From positions 496,001 to 560,000 of the forward strand of contig NC_020829.1 of assembly GCF_000349845.1 (NCBI RefSeq): DNA of 64,000 nt, given 5' to 3'. Under the pieces are notes generated by a model, which was not told where the DNA came from, ran no database searches, and saw nothing but the letters and a program-made list of their open reading frames with translations. Shown in pieces: positions 38,741 through 49,001 of the stretch (within the stretch, counting starts at the first letter, position 1; the number at the start of each line of letters is the position of its first letter). The position numbers and the translations under genes are program-made. The DNA comes from Pseudomonas sp. ATCC 13867. Its GTDB lineage: Bacteria > Pseudomonadota > Gammaproteobacteria > Pseudomonadales > Pseudomonadaceae.

Positions 38741-40747
38741 TCAGCTCTGGGGGCCTGGTGACGGGGAGGAGCTGATGTGCTCTCGCAGCAAGGCTTTCTC
38801 TTCGTCGGTCAGTTCACTGGGGCTCTTCTGCAGAACGCTACGCAGGCGTGCTTCGCGGCTGCCGTGCAGTTGGTTGTGTGCAAGTGTAGTAATGGTGTCG
38901 ATGAACTGCTTTTCAAGATTGTCCTGACCGATCAGCCATTCCTTTTCCGCAAGGACCTGCAACAGGCGTCCTTGTGGGGTTCCGTGCCAGCGCGCGATCA
39001 AGTGCATCGAGCGCTGGCTGGGGTTCTTCTGTAGCGCTTCGACCAGCGCAGCTAGCAGTTGCGAGTAGGTCTGGCCTTCGTTGGCGAAATGGCTGGCATC
39101 CTCGACCTTCTGCGCCAATTGCGGATGGTGCAGCAGGGTTCGCAGTGCGGTGAGGGTCGGTGATTCGACGCTGATCTCGGTGCGCGGCTGGCGCGGGGCG
39201 AAGTCGCGTTTCCGGCCGTTGCCATCCCACTTGCGCTCGCCTTTCCAGGATTTCCTGCCCTGTTTGGCGCCGCCGTTGCCGGCGGAAAAGTCCTTCGGTG
39301 CCTCGAAATAGCTCGAAGCGTCCTGGTAGTGGCTGTCGCCGTGGTCGGCGAACTGGCCCATGTCGTAGTCGGCGTACTCGTGGCCGTGTCCCGCTTCGTG
39401 TGTCTGTGCGGGGGCATGGCTGGACTGCCCGTGGCCGGAGCGCGGCGCGCTGATCTGGTTGAGCGCGTCGCTCGACAGGCCGGTGATCTCGCCCAGGCGC
39501 TGGCGCATCAGCAGGCGCAGGGTGTTGCCGGGAATCTTCTCCAGCAGCGGCCCGGCCAGGGTCGCCAGGTGCGCCTTGCCTTCCAGCGTGCTGGGGTCGG
39601 CTTCCTGGGTCAGTTGCTGGAAGAAATAGTCCGCCAGCGGTTGTGCCTGGTGGGCGAGACGGGCGCGGAAGGCGTCCGGGCCTTCGGCGCGCACCAGGCT
39701 GTCCGGGTCTTCGCCTTCGGGCAGGAACAGGAAACGCACCTTGCGTCCGTCCTGCAGGTTTGTCAGCGCCGACTCCAGCGCGCGCCAGGCGGCGTTGCGG
39801 CCGGCCTGGTCGCCGTCGAAGCAGAAGAGGATGTTCGGCACGATGCGGAACAGGCGCTTGATGTGTTCTTCGCTGGTGGCCGTGCCCAGGGTCGCCACCG
39901 CGTTGCGGATGCCCTGTTGCGCCAGGGCGATGACGTCCATGTAGCCTTCGACCACCATGATCTCGTCGAGATTCCGGGTGTTCTTCCGTGCCTCGTACAG
40001 GCCGTAGAGCTCCTGCCCTTTATGGAAGACCGGGGTTTCCGGCGAGTTCAGGTATTTCGGCTTGTCGTCGCCCAGCACCCGGCCGCCGAAGGCGATCACC
40101 CGGCCGCGGCTGTCGCGGATGGGGAAGATCACCCGGTCGCGGAAGCGGTCGTAGCGCTTGCCGCTGTCGGGGTTTTCCACCAGCAGGCCGGCGTCGAGCA
40201 TGGCCTTGAGCTGCAGGTTGTCGCCGCCGAGGTTCTTCAGCAGGTTGTCCCAGCCTGGCGGGGCGAAGCCCAGGCCGAAGTCGCGGGCGATCTCGCCGGT
40301 GAGGCCGCGGCCCTTGAGGTACTCCACCGCGGCCTTGCGCGCCGGGTGGCTCTTGAGTGCCTGGCGGTAGAACTCGGCGGCGCCGGCCAGTAGTGGGTAG
40401 AGCGGCGAGTCGACCGGCTGGCGGGGTTTGTTGCCGCGCCGGCCTTCCTCGCGGGGCACGTCCATGCCGGCGCGCTTGGCCAGGTCCTCGACCGCCTGGA
40501 CGAAGTCCAGCTGGTCGTGGTCCATGATGAAGCCGAGCGCGTTGCCGCCGGCGCCGCAGCCGAAGCAGTAGTAGAACTGCTTGTCCGGGCTGACGGTGAA
40601 GGAGGGGGTCTTTTCCTTGTGGAACGGGCAGCAGGCGCTGTAGTTCTTGCCGGTCTTCTTCAGCTGGATGCGCGAACTCACCACATCGAGAATGTCGGTG
40701 CGGTTGAGCAGGTCATCGATGAAGGATTGTGGAATCAGGCCGGCCAT
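38741..40747 (-). CDS. dnaG: DNA primase
   Basis: DnaG makes RNA primers at the replication fork. The 668-residue protein shows the N-terminal CHC2 zinc finger (CPFHKEKTPSF and YYCFGCGAGG), the TOPRIM catalytic core (VVEGYMDVIALAQ and FCFDGDQAGR, about residues 255-310), and a C-terminal helicase-binding domain reached through a low-complexity linker (about residues 430-510, rich in His, Gly and Asp). The start is placed at the ATG encoding AGLIPQSFIDDLL (40747). The 200 bp to rpsU contain hairpins but no YqeY-type gene, which P. aeruginosa has here as I recall. Confidence 0.97.
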   Translation of the reverse strand: MAGLIPQSFIDDLLNRTDILDVVSSRIQLKKTGKNYSACCPFHKEKTPSFTVSPDKQFYYCFGCGAGGNALGFIMDHDQLDFVQAVEDLAKRAGMDVPREEGRRGNKPRQPVDSPLYPLLAGAAEFYRQALKSHPARKAAVEYLKGRGLTGEIARDFGLGFAPPGWDNLLKNLGGDNLQLKAMLDAGLLVENPDSGKRYDRFRDRVIFPIRDSRGRVIAFGGRVLGDDKPKYLNSPETPVFHKGQELYGLYEARKNTRNLDEIMVVEGYMDVIALAQQGIRNAVATLGTATSEEHIKRLFRIVPNILFCFDGDQAGRNAAWRALESALTNLQDGRKVRFLFLPEGEDPDSLVRAEGPDAFRARLAHQAQPLADYFFQQLTQEADPSTLEGKAHLATLAGPLLEKIPGNTLRLLMRQRLGEITGLSSDALNQISAPRSGHGQSSHAPAQTHEAGHGHEYADYDMGQFADHGDSHYQDASSYFEAPKDFSAGNGGAKQGRKSWKGERKWDGNGRKRDFAPRQPRTEISVESPTLTALRTLLHHPQLAQKVEDASHFANEGQTYSQLLAALVEALQKNPSQRSMHLIARWHGTPQGRLLQVLAEKEWLIGQDNLEKQFIDTITTLAHNQLHGSREARLRSVLQKSPSELTDEEKALLREHISSSPSPGPQS

Positions 40748-40832
40748 AGACTCATCGGGACGCAGGTTGGACCCAAGCATAGCGCGGGGCGGTGAGGCCG
40801 CGGGCGAGACTTGAGACTAAGCATGGGGCTTG

Positions 40833-40872
40833 AAAAGCAAAAACTCCGAAGTCCGCGAATGCGAATCGGAGT
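40833..40872 (-). terminator. internal terminator/attenuator between rpsU and dnaG
   Basis: On the minus strand ACTCCGA and TCGGAGT form a stem followed by TTTTGCTTTT. In E. coli the rpsU-dnaG gap likewise holds a terminator that lowers primase output. Confidence 0.72.
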
Positions 40873-40876
40873 GGGG

Positions 40877-40917
40877 TGCCTTGTTTCAGGCACTCGCCCG
40901 GCGAGAGGGCCGGGCGA
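40877..40917 (-). other. two stable stem-loops in the rpsU-dnaG spacer
   Basis: TCGCCCGGC (40894-40902) pairs with GCCGGGCGA (40909-40917), and GTGCC/GGCAC forms a smaller stem at about 40877-40893. No oligo-T follows, so they may be processing or stability structures for rpsU mRNA. Confidence 0.55.
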
Positions 40918-40947
40918 TGCGGAAAGCGTGCGACGTAGCGCTGTAAC

Positions 40948-41163
40948 TCAGTACAGGCGCTCGCGGCGGCGCTGTTCGCGCTGCACTTTCTTGGCGTGAC
41001 GCTTGACGGCGGCAGCGGCCTTGCGCTTACGCTCGGCGGTCGGCTTTTCGTAGAATTCGCGGCTACGGACTTCGGCCAGTACGCCTGCTTTTTCGCAGGA
41101 GCGCTTGAAACGACGCAGAGCTACGTCGAAGGGTTCGTTCTCTTTAACTTTGACGGCGGGCAT
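40948..41163 (-). CDS. rpsU: 30S ribosomal protein S21 (bS21)
   Basis: The 71-residue, very basic protein has the S21 features [20 protein letters not shown] at the N-terminus and an arginine-rich tail ([13 protein letters not shown]). It binds the small subunit near the anti-Shine-Dalgarno region and helps initiation. The ATG at 41163 gives the exact family length. It is the first gene of the rpsU-dnaG-rpoD operon; the 200-bp divergent region to tsaD must hold its promoter. Confidence 0.98.
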   Translation of the reverse strand: MPAVKVKENEPFDVALRRFKRSCEKAGVLAEVRSREFYEKPTAERKRKAAAAVKRHAKKVQREQRRRERLY

Positions 41164-41363
41164 CCAGGTCGTACCTTCAATGATTACCGGAGGATTTATC
41201 GCGCTCCTGACGGTTGTTCGGAGTCGGCGGTTTTCAAGGGTTGCGGATATTAAACGTTCGGAAGGAGGAATGCAAAGCCTCCGATCGAAAAGCACTGGTC
41301 CGAAGCCCAGCCGGCGATTATGATGCGCGGCTTCAATTTTGCCCAGAGTAAAGGCTCAAACCC

Positions 41364-42389
41364 ATGCTAGTGCTGGGGTTGGAAACCTCCTGCGACGAGA
41401 CCGGCGTCGCCCTGTACGACAGCGAAAAAGGCCTGCTGGCCGACGCGCTGTTCAGCCAGATCGACCTGCACCGCGTATACGGCGGCGTGGTTCCCGAGCT
41501 GGCCTCCCGTGATCACGTCAAGCGCATGCTGCCGCTGATTCGCCAGGTGCTGGCCGACTCCGGCCGCACCGCCGAAGACATCGATGCCATCGCCTACACC
41601 GCCGGCCCCGGTCTGGTGGGTGCACTGCTGGTCGGTGCTTCCTGCGCCCAGGCCATGGCGTTCGCCTGGGGAGTACCGGCCGTCGGCGTGCACCATATGG
41701 AAGGCCATCTGCTGGCGCCGATGCTCGAAGAGCAGCCGCCGAAGTTCCCGTTCGTCGCTTTGCTGGTGTCCGGCGGCCACACCCAACTGGTGCGGGTGGA
41801 CGGCATCGGCCAGTACCAGGTGCTCGGCGAGTCGGTGGACGACGCGGCCGGCGAAGCCTTCGACAAGACCGCCAAACTGCTCGGCCTGGCCTATCCCGGT
41901 GGTCCGGAGATCGCACGTCTGGCCGAGAGTGGCAGCGCTGGTCGCTTCGTCTTCCCGCGCCCGATGACCGACCGTCCGGGCCTGGATTTCAGCTTCAGCG
42001 GCCTCAAGACTTTCGCCCTGAACACCTGGCAGCGCTGCGTGGCCGAAGGTGACGACAGCGAGCAGACTCGCTGCGACATCGCCCTGGCGTTCCAGACGGC
42101 GGTGGTCGAGACCCTGACCATCAAGTGCAAGCGCGCGCTCAAGCAGACTCACCTGAAGAGCCTGGTGATCGCCGGTGGCGTCAGCGCCAACCAGGCCTTG
42201 CGCCAGCATCTGGAAAAGATGCTTGGCGAGATGAAGGGCCAGGTGTTCTATGCCCGCCCGCGCTTCTGTACCGATAACGGCGCGATGATCGCCTATGCTG
42301 GCTGCCAGCGGCTGCTGGCCGGGCAGCAGGACGGCCCGTCGATCGGCGTCCAGGCGCGTTGGCCAATGGAGTCGCTGCCGGCGATCTGA
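41364..42389 (+). CDS. tsaD: tRNA N6-adenosine threonylcarbamoyltransferase
   Basis: TsaD, with TsaB and TsaE, transfers the threonylcarbamoyl group to A37 of ANN-decoding tRNAs. The 341-residue ASKHA-fold protein has the iron-binding [10 protein letters not shown] (about residue 110), SGGHTQLV, and the C-terminal [10 protein letters not shown] and [10 protein letters not shown] motifs. Start ATG 41364 gives [14 protein letters not shown], the family standard. It is divergent from rpsU, a well-conserved pairing. Confidence 0.98.
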   Translation: MLVLGLETSCDETGVALYDSEKGLLADALFSQIDLHRVYGGVVPELASRDHVKRMLPLIRQVLADSGRTAEDIDAIAYTAGPGLVGALLVGASCAQAMAFAWGVPAVGVHHMEGHLLAPMLEEQPPKFPFVALLVSGGHTQLVRVDGIGQYQVLGESVDDAAGEAFDKTAKLLGLAYPGGPEIARLAESGSAGRFVFPRPMTDRPGLDFSFSGLKTFALNTWQRCVAEGDDSEQTRCDIALAFQTAVVETLTIKCKRALKQTHLKSLVIAGGVSANQALRQHLEKMLGEMKGQVFYARPRFCTDNGAMIAYAGCQRLLAGQQDGPSIGVQARWPMESLPAI

Positions 42390-42483
42390 ATAATGAAGCT
42401 GCAAACGACGCGGCGCATGCTCTGAGCGGCATGGGCCGTTTTTTCGCTTGCAGCGCGTTACGCGGGCCGGGAAGCTCGCGGCT

Positions 42484-43053
42484 TTAGAAGTGACGTTCGC
42501 GTCCGGCGATCAGGTCGCGCAGGTTGCGGCGGTGGCGCCAGACGATCAGGCCGGTGAGCACGGTCATCGGCAGCAATGCCGAAGGTTCCTGCCAGGCCAG
42601 CAGCGGCAGGGTCAGCGGCGTGGCCACCAGGGATGCGAGCGAACTGGTGCGCGACAGCTTGAAGGTGATCAGCCAGGCGATGGCGGCGAGCAGCGCGGCC
42701 GGCGGATACAGCGCCAGCAGCATGCCGGCGGCGGTGGCGACGCCCTTGCCGCCACGGAAGTTGAAGTACAACGGGTAGAGGTGACCGATCACCGCTGCCA
42801 GCCCGACCCAGGCCTGCTCCACGTCGGACAGGCCGATCAGGCGGGCGATGAGCACGGGCAGCAGCCCCTTGGCGAGGTCGCCGAGCAGGGTGAGGATGGC
42901 GATCTTCCTGCCGGCCAGGCGCAGCATGTTGGTGGCGCCGGGGTTGCCCGAGCCGCTGGCGCGTGGGTCGGCGGTGCCGAACAGGCGACTGAGAAGTACC
43001 GCGAAGGACAGTGATCCGAGCAGGTAGGCGAGGATCGCCAAGAACCAGAACAT
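42484..43053 (-). CDS. plsY: acyl-phosphate:glycerol-3-phosphate acyltransferase
   Basis: PlsY makes lysophosphatidic acid from acyl-phosphate. The 189-residue protein has five to six helices and the three conserved loops [32 protein letters not shown] and SRTSSLASL. The ATG at 43053 matches the family start; a GTG nine bases earlier is less likely. It is convergent with tsaD and divergent from folB, separated from it by 80 bp that must contain both promoters. Confidence 0.96.
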   Translation of the reverse strand: MFWFLAILAYLLGSLSFAVLLSRLFGTADPRASGSGNPGATNMLRLAGRKIAILTLLGDLAKGLLPVLIARLIGLSDVEQAWVGLAAVIGHLYPLYFNFRGGKGVATAAGMLLALYPPAALLAAIAWLITFKLSRTSSLASLVATPLTLPLLAWQEPSALLPMTVLTGLIVWRHRRNLRDLIAGRERHF

Positions 43054-43133
43054 GGTTTCCACCGGAGACGAGGTCGTTTCCGATTCTAACGGGGCGCTGG
43101 CCGCTTGTCGTGTCGCCTTGGAGCATGCAGTCA

Positions 43134-43487
43134 GTGGACAGAGTTTTCATCGAGGGGCTGGAAGTGGACACCGTGATCGGCGTCTACGACTGGGAGCGGG
43201 GTATCCGGCAGTGCCTGCGCCTGGACCTGACGCTGGGTTGGGACAACCGCCCGGCGGCGGCCGACGACGACATCGCCAAGGCCCTGGACTACGCCGTGCT
43301 CTCCGAACGGGTCATGGCCTTCGCCCGTGACGCGCATTTCCAGCTGGTGGAAACCTTTGCCGAGCGCCTGGCCGAGCTGCTGATGGCGGAGTTCGGCATC
43401 CAGTGGCTGCGCCTGAAAGTCACCAAGCCCGGCGCCGTTGCGGCCGCCATTGGCGTGGGTGTGGAGATCGAACGCGGATGCCGCTGA
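43134..43487 (+). CDS. folB: dihydroneopterin aldolase
   Basis: FolB cleaves dihydroneopterin in folate synthesis. The 117-residue protein starts [21 protein letters not shown], described here by its family core [14 protein letters not shown], and ends with [20 protein letters not shown] choose GTG 43134 because GGAG at 43120-43123 is ten bases upstream; the ATG at 43125 is only one base from it. The stop overlaps folK by 10 bp. Confidence 0.93.
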   Translation: MDRVFIEGLEVDTVIGVYDWERGIRQCLRLDLTLGWDNRPAAADDDIAKALDYAVLSERVMAFARDAHFQLVETFAERLAELLMAEFGIQWLRLKVTKPGAVAAAIGVGVEIERGCR

Positions 43488-44014
43488 GCACGGTCTACCT
43501 GGGGCTGGGCAGCAACTTCGAGCGTGAGCGCCATCTGCTCGCCGGGCTCGAGGCGCTGGACGGTTTCCTCGAGGATATCCACTGTTCGCCGGTGTTCGAG
43601 AGCGAGCCGGTGGGCATCCGCAGCGGCCCCTTCTACAACTTCGTGATCGTCGCGAGCACCGGCCTGCCGCTGGCGGAGCTGAGCCTGCGGCTCAAGCACA
43701 TCGAGGCGGACAACGGCCGCTATGCGCCGGAGCGCAAGGGCCTGCCGCTGGATATCGATGTGTTGCTGTATGGCGATCTGCATGGCGAGTTCGACGGCCT
43801 GACGCTGCCGCGCGCGGAGGTACTGAAGAATGCTTTCGTGCTCTGGCCGCTGTCCCTGCTGGCTCCGGAGCTGAAGCATCCGGGGGTGCAGCGCTCGTTT
43901 GCCGAGCTGTGGGCCGAGGCGCGGATCGAGCAGAAGCTCTGGCCGGTGCCGTTCCAGTGGCGCGGCGTGGAGCTGACGCCTGCGGCGCTGATCGAGGCGC
44001 ATCCGGCGGCGTAG
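43478..44014 (+). CDS. folK: 2-amino-4-hydroxy-6-hydroxymethyldihydropteridine pyrophosphokinase
   Basis: This 178-residue HPPK-fold protein shows the start [16 protein letters not shown], the pterin/ATP region RYAPERKGLPLDIDVLLYG, and LPRAEVLKNAFVLWPL. FolK activates the pterin with ATP for dihydropteroate synthesis. It overlaps folB, so the two steps are co-translated. A REPIN follows immediately. Confidence 0.92.
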   Translation: MPLSTVYLGLGSNFERERHLLAGLEALDGFLEDIHCSPVFESEPVGIRSGPFYNFVIVASTGLPLAELSLRLKHIEADNGRYAPERKGLPLDIDVLLYGDLHGEFDGLTLPRAEVLKNAFVLWPLSLLAPELKHPGVQRSFAELWAEARIEQKLWPVPFQWRGVELTPAALIEAHPAA

Positions 44015-44023
44015 GACTCTTTT

Positions 44024-44105
44024 TGTAGGAGCGAGCTTGCTCGCGAACCGGCCCAACGATGGGGGTGGCCGGTGACCATCGTTCGCGAGCAAGCTCGCTC
44101 CTACA
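44024..44105. repeat. REPIN between folK and cca
   Basis: Forward REP (44024-44048) and inverted REP (44081-44105) are nearly perfect copies, located between convergent folK and cca. Confidence 0.93.
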
Positions 44106-44122
44106 GGGGTATCCCGTCGCCT

Positions 44123-45352
44123 TCAGCCTGCGTAGTTTTCCTTGTAGGCCTTGAGTGCCGTCAGGCGCTCGCGCTTGAGCGCTTCGCCCAGTTCCGCGCC
44201 CTTGTATCCCTTCTCCAGCAAGGGCTGCACGGCGACCGCCCGGGCGGCTTGCGCCGCGCCGCGCAGGTAGTCCGCCTGCGGGTACTCGCGCTCTTCCAGC
44301 CCGTGGCGGCCGCGGGCGTCCATTTCGCTGGCGGCGATGAACTCCTCGAAGCGTTGCGGGCGGCGGTAAACGTCGAAGGTCTGCAGCAGTTCCAGGATGG
44401 TATTCGGCCGTAGCTCCAGTGCGCGGTGGCAGTGGGTGTGGTATTCGCCGACCAGCCGCGCCAGCTCCTGGCAGTCGCGCGGGACCTTGAAGCGGGTATT
44501 GATCGCGTCGATCAGCGGCAGACCGAGGTGTTCGTGGGCATGGTGTCTGGGCCAGTCTTTCTCGCGGGTTTCGCCCTTGCCGACGTCATGGACCAGGCAG
44601 GCCCAGCGCACGCTCAGCGGCTGTTGGTGTTTGGCGCACTCGCGCAGCACAGCCAGCACGTGTTCGCCGGTATCGACCTCGGGATGGTGTTGCGCTGGCT
44701 GCGGCACGCCGAACAGGGCATCGACTTCCGGCATCAGCACGGCCAGGGCGCCACACTCGCGCAGGACCTGGATGAAGACGTCGGGGCGCGGTTCCATCAG
44801 GGCACGGGAGATTTCCTTCCAACTGCGCTCGGCCGTCAGCGCTTCCAGCTCACCGGATTCGGACAGTTCACGCATCAACGCCAGGGTTTCCGGCGCCACG
44901 GCAAAGCCCAGCGGTGCGTAGCGGGCGGCGAAGCGGGCGACCCGCAGTACGCGCAGCGGGTCTTCGGCGAAGGCCGGGGAGACGTGGCGCAGCAGCCGGG
45001 CATCGAGGTCCTTCTGACCGCCATAGGGATCGACGACGCTGCCCTGCGGGTCCTCGGCCATCGCGTTGATGGTCAGGTCGCGGCGGATCAGGTCCTCTTC
45101 CAGGGTGACGTCGGGGCTGGCGTAGAAGGTGAAACCGCCATAGCCGCGCCCGCTTTTGCGCTCGGTGCGGGCGAGGGCGTATTCCTCGCCGGTCCTGGGG
45201 TGGAGGAACACCGGGAAGTCGGCGCCCACCGGGCGGTAGCCCTGGGCGAGCATTTCGTCGGCGCTGGCGCCGACCACCACCCAGTCGGTGTCGTTGAAGG
45301 GGATGCCGAGCAGGCGATCGCGCACGGCGCCGCCTACCTTGTAGATCTGCAT
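44123..45352 (-). CDS. cca: CCA-adding enzyme (multifunctional tRNA nucleotidyltransferase)
   Basis: This 409-residue protein adds or repairs the tRNA 3' CCA. The nucleotidyltransferase head shows [11 protein letters not shown] and [14 protein letters not shown] at the N-terminus and [10 protein letters not shown] around residue 110. A C-terminal HD domain has [11 protein letters not shown] with H-A-H-E-H following, as in the longer gammaproteobacterial enzymes with phosphohydrolase activity. The ATG at 45352 gives [12 protein letters not shown]; the frame is open further upstream but that extension is arginine-rich and unlike the family. Confidence 0.96.
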   Translation of the reverse strand: MQIYKVGGAVRDRLLGIPFNDTDWVVVGASADEMLAQGYRPVGADFPVFLHPRTGEEYALARTERKSGRGYGGFTFYASPDVTLEEDLIRRDLTINAMAEDPQGSVVDPYGGQKDLDARLLRHVSPAFAEDPLRVLRVARFAARYAPLGFAVAPETLALMRELSESGELEALTAERSWKEISRALMEPRPDVFIQVLRECGALAVLMPEVDALFGVPQPAQHHPEVDTGEHVLAVLRECAKHQQPLSVRWACLVHDVGKGETREKDWPRHHAHEHLGLPLIDAINTRFKVPRDCQELARLVGEYHTHCHRALELRPNTILELLQTFDVYRRPQRFEEFIAASEMDARGRHGLEEREYPQADYLRGAAQAARAVAVQPLLEKGYKGAELGEALKRERLTALKAYKENYAG

Positions 45353-45487
45353 GAAGCTGTCTCCTGTTCTGGGGGATAGCTTCGGGGTTTGGCGCGAAGG
45401 GGGCAAGCGCGTCGCTGCGGCGGTTCGCGAGCTACAGGTGCGGCGGGTTTTTCGTCGTCCGCGATCTGCCTGGCGGCGTAGCTTATC

Positions 45488-45500
45488 GCGGACGGAGTCC
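45488..45500. repeat. single copy of the GCGGAC-N3-GTCC hairpin repeat
   Basis: Matches the three copies near 25.4 kb and lies in the 165-bp gap between cca and the lipoprotein gene, next to other Pho-like noise that I could not interpret. Confidence 0.4.
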
Positions 45501-45517
45501 ACTCCTACGGGCATGGG

Positions 45518-46027
45518 TTATCGCGTGGCGGCGGGGACCTGTTTCAGCAGGACATCGATGGCCTCCTGCAACAGCGTGGTGCTGGCGTGCGCCGGGCTCA
45601 GGCCGGTGCTGACGGTGCCTTCCCAGAGCGTCTGTTCCTGCACGTTGGTCAGACGCAGGCGCAGGGTGCCGGTTTCGTCGCGCAAACGGTGGATGGCGAG
45701 GTAGGGGCCAAGTGGGTCGGGTGGCGGGACGTCGACCTTGAATTCCAGCGGCGCGTCCTGCAATGCCAGCCAGTAGTAGACGCGGATCTGCGGCGTGGCG
45801 CTTTCCCGGTAGCCGCGCTCGATCAGGCCCTGCCGCACCTGGGCGTTGATCAGCGGGTAGCGGCTGCGGTAGGGCAAGGCATCGACGGCGTTTTCCGGCG
45901 GCATCAGCTGGAAGTCATGTAGCGCGGGCAGCCGCGCGTCGGCCGGATGGGAGACGTGGGCCCGCGGCACCTGGTTGGTGCAGGTTGCGACGGCGAGGCA
46001 GAGCAGCAGGATGACGAACAGACGCAT
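45518..46027 (-). CDS. DUF4136-like lipoprotein
   Basis: This 169-residue protein starts at the ATG 46027 with a hydrophobic signal and a lipobox-like VATC (Thr at -1 is unusual). The rest reads like the DUF4136 family: YPLINAQVRQGLIERGYRE and YYWLALQDAP in the middle, WEGTVSTGL near the end. It is probably an envelope lipoprotein. It is located between spoVR and cca, both on the same strand, with gaps that suggest its own promoter. No function is known. Confidence 0.78.
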   Translation of the reverse strand: MRLFVILLLCLAVATCTNQVPRAHVSHPADARLPALHDFQLMPPENAVDALPYRSRYPLINAQVRQGLIERGYRESATPQIRVYYWLALQDAPLEFKVDVPPPDPLGPYLAIHRLRDETGTLRLRLTNVQEQTLWEGTVSTGLSPAHASTTLLQEAIDVLLKQVPAATR

Positions 46028-46086
46028 GGCGATCTCCACGGGGAGTCTCGCCATGCTGGAAGCGGCCCGATGCACCGGTCAACCGA

Positions 46087-47640
46087 TCAAATGGGTGGGA
46101 TGATCAGGTCGAGCCGCGGGTAGCCCTCCTCGTTGTCGCGTTCACCCTTTGGGGGCATGTGGAAGGTGTTGACCAGGTTGTCGCCCTGCAGGGTTTCCAG
46201 GTGGATGTCGAACCCCCACAGGCGGTGCAGGTGCTTGAGCACGTCGTCGGTGGAGTCGCCCAGCGGTTTGCGGTCGTGCTGCTGATGACGCAGGGTCAGC
46301 GAGCGGTCGCCACGGCGGTCGACATCCCAGATCTGGATGTTCGGCTCGCGGTTGCCGAGGTTGTACTGCGCCGCCAGGGTTTCGCGGATCTTCCGGTAGC
46401 CGTCGTCGTCGTGGATGGCGTCGACCAGCAGGTCGTCCTTCTGGTCGTCGTCGAGGATACTGAACAGCTTGAACTCGCGGATCACCTTGGGTGAGAGGAA
46501 TTGCAGGACGAAACTCTCGTCCTTGAAGCTCTTCATGGCGAATTTCAGGGTGGCCAGCCAGTCGCTGCCGGCGATGTCCGGGAACCAGCGTTTGTCTTCC
46601 TCGGTAGGCTCCTCGCAGATGCGGCGGATGTCGCGGTACATGGCGAAGCCCAGGGCGTAGGGGTTGATGCCGCTGTAGTAGGGGCTGTCGAAGCCGGGCT
46701 GGTAGACCACGCTGGTGTGGTACTGGAGGAACTCCATCATGAAGCCGTCGCTGACCAGCCCTTCGTCGTAGAGGTCGTTGATCAGGGTGTAGTGCCAGAA
46801 GGTCGCCCAGCCTTCGTTCATCACCTGGGTCTGGCGCTGCGGGTAGAAGTACTGCGCGACCTTGCGCACGATGCGTACCACTTCGCGTTGCCAGGGTTCG
46901 AGCAGCGGCGCGTTCTTTTCGATGAAGTAGAGGATGTTTTCCTGCGGCTCGCTGGGGTAGCGGGCCAGGCCCTGTTCCTTGTCCTTGCCGGCGGCCTTGG
47001 GAATGGTCCGCCAGAGGTCGTTGACCTGGCGCTGGATCTGCTCCTCGCGCTCCTTCTGGCGCTGCTTCTCTTCCTCGGCGGAGATCGGGTAGGGCCGCTT
47101 GTAGCGGTCCACGCCGTAGTTCATCAGGGCGTGGCAGGAGTCCAGCAGGTCTTCCACTGCGTCGATGCCGTAACGTTCCTCGCACTTGTTGATGTAGGAC
47201 TTGGCGAACACCAGGTAGTCGATGATCGAGGTGGCGTCGGTCCAGGTGCGGAACAGGTAGTTGCCCTTGAAGAAACTGTTGTGTCCGTAGCAGGCATGGG
47301 CGATCACCAGCGCCTGCATGCACTGGGTATTCTCTTCCATCAGGTAGGCGATGCACGGGTCGGAATTGATCACGATCTCGTAGGCGAGGCCCATCTGGCC
47401 GCGCTTGTAGTTCTTTTCCGTGCTGAGGAAGTGCTTGCCATAGGACCAGTGGTTGTAACCGATGGGCATGCCGACGGAGGCGTAGGCGTCCATCATCTGC
47501 TCGGCGGTGATCACTTCGATCTGATTGGGGTAGGTGTCCAGCGCGTAGCGCTCGGCGAGCCGACTGATCTCGCGGTCGTACTGCTGGATCAGCTCGAAGG
47601 TCCACTCCGAGCCGGTGGCGATCGGCTGGCGCTTGCTCAT
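46087..47640 (-). CDS. SpoVR-family protein
   Basis: This 517-residue SpoVR/YcgB-type protein begins [20 protein letters not shown] and has the family core [11 protein letters not shown] and [13 protein letters not shown] near residues 80-140 and [20 protein letters not shown] near 290. The start ATG at 47640 overlaps the YeaH stop by 4 bp. Bacterial SpoVR proteins are induced in stationary phase and cell-envelope stress; the biochemical role is unknown. It is the last gene of the prkA-yeaH-spoVR operon. Confidence 0.93.
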   Translation of the reverse strand: MSKRQPIATGSEWTFELIQQYDREISRLAERYALDTYPNQIEVITAEQMMDAYASVGMPIGYNHWSYGKHFLSTEKNYKRGQMGLAYEIVINSDPCIAYLMEENTQCMQALVIAHACYGHNSFFKGNYLFRTWTDATSIIDYLVFAKSYINKCEERYGIDAVEDLLDSCHALMNYGVDRYKRPYPISAEEEKQRQKEREEQIQRQVNDLWRTIPKAAGKDKEQGLARYPSEPQENILYFIEKNAPLLEPWQREVVRIVRKVAQYFYPQRQTQVMNEGWATFWHYTLINDLYDEGLVSDGFMMEFLQYHTSVVYQPGFDSPYYSGINPYALGFAMYRDIRRICEEPTEEDKRWFPDIAGSDWLATLKFAMKSFKDESFVLQFLSPKVIREFKLFSILDDDQKDDLLVDAIHDDDGYRKIRETLAAQYNLGNREPNIQIWDVDRRGDRSLTLRHQQHDRKPLGDSTDDVLKHLHRLWGFDIHLETLQGDNLVNTFHMPPKGERDNEEGYPRLDLIIPPI

Positions 47641-48908
47641 GCGACGAGCCTCCTCTGGAACAGCTCGCGGAACACCGGGTAGATGTCCGAGGCGGAGACG
47701 ATCTGCTGCTGGGCGAAGCTGTCTTCGAAGCTCTCGCGGATCTTCTCGTACTCGAACCACAGCGCCTGGTGCTCGCGCGGGGTGATCTCGACGTAGGTGT
47801 AGTACTGCACGAACGGCATGATCTGTTTCATCAGGATATCGCGGCAGACCGGAGAATCATCGTTCCAGTTGTCGCCATCCGAGGCCTGGGCGGCGTAGAT
47901 GTTCCACTCGTTGGTGGGGTAGCGCTCGGCCATCACTTCCTGCATCAGCTTGAGCGCGCTGGAGACGATGGTGCCGCCGGTCTCGCGGGAGTAGAAGAAC
48001 TCTTCCTCGTCCACTTCGCGGGCGCTGGTGTGGTGGCGGATGAACACCACTTCGATCTTCTCGTAGTTCCGCTTGAGGAACAGGTACAGGAGGATGAAGA
48101 AGCGCTTGGCGATGTCCTTGGTGGCCTGGGTCATGGAGCCGGAGACGTCCATCAGACAGAACATCACGGCCTTGGAAGTCGGGTTGGGCTGCTTGATCAG
48201 CAGGTTGTACTTGAGGTCGAAGGTGTCGAGGAACGGCACCCGGTCGATGCGCGCGCGCATCCTGGCGATTTCCAGTTCCAGCGCCTGGATGTCGCCGAGG
48301 TTGTCCGGCTCCTCGCGCTTCAGGCGGTCCAGTTCGGCCAGCGCCGCGCGCAGCTTGCTGCGGGTCGAGCCGGACAGGGCGATGCGCCGTGCGTGGGCCG
48401 AACGCAGGGTGCGCACGATGTTGATGCGCGAGGGATTGCCCTCGTTGCTGATGCCGGCGCGTACGGTCTTGAAGGTGTCGCTGCCGGTGAGGTGGCGCTT
48501 GACCAGGTTGGGCAGCTCCAGATCCTCGAACATGAAGTCGAGGAACTCCTCCTGGGTGATCTGGAAGACGAAGTCGTCCATCCCTTCGCCCTGGTTGCTG
48601 GCCTTGCCGCCGCCGCGTCCACCGCCGCCGCCCTGGGGGCGCGGAATGTGTTCGCCGGAGGTGAACTCCTTGTTGCCGGGATGGACGATCGTCTGCCGCC
48701 CGCCTCGGCCATGATGCAGTATCGGCTCGTCGATATCGCGGCCAGGAATACTGATCTGCTCGCCATGTTCCATATCGGTGATGGAACGACGGCTGACCGC
48801 CTCTTCCACCGCCTTCTTGATGTGCTCACGGTAACGCCGCAGGAAGCGCTGGCGGTTCACCGTGCTCTTGTTCTTGCCGTTCAGACGCCGGTCGATGACG
48901 TAGCTCAT
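47637..48908 (-). CDS. YeaH/YhbH-family protein (DUF444)
   Basis: This 423-residue DUF444 protein begins [20 protein letters not shown] and has a von Willebrand factor A-like region with a MIDAS-type [13 protein letters not shown] at about residue 245 and [11 protein letters not shown] following. A basic, glycine-rich region is at about residues 75-105. It is co-transcribed with PrkA and SpoVR, and the three are conserved together in many bacteria as a stress/nitrogen-starvation module. Overlap with the SpoVR gene is 4 bp. Confidence 0.92.
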   Translation of the reverse strand: MSYVIDRRLNGKNKSTVNRQRFLRRYREHIKKAVEEAVSRRSITDMEHGEQISIPGRDIDEPILHHGRGGRQTIVHPGNKEFTSGEHIPRPQGGGGGRGGGKASNQGEGMDDFVFQITQEEFLDFMFEDLELPNLVKRHLTGSDTFKTVRAGISNEGNPSRINIVRTLRSAHARRIALSGSTRSKLRAALAELDRLKREEPDNLGDIQALELEIARMRARIDRVPFLDTFDLKYNLLIKQPNPTSKAVMFCLMDVSGSMTQATKDIAKRFFILLYLFLKRNYEKIEVVFIRHHTSAREVDEEEFFYSRETGGTIVSSALKLMQEVMAERYPTNEWNIYAAQASDGDNWNDDSPVCRDILMKQIMPFVQYYTYVEITPREHQALWFEYEKIRESFEDSFAQQQIVSASDIYPVFRELFQRRLVA

Positions 48909-49001
48909 GAATGCTCCTCAGGGCCTGATGCGCAGCGGCGCGACCGCCACGGACCCGACGGCAACCGGCGCGGCGGAATATGCCGCCGCGCCGATGGCAG
49001 A

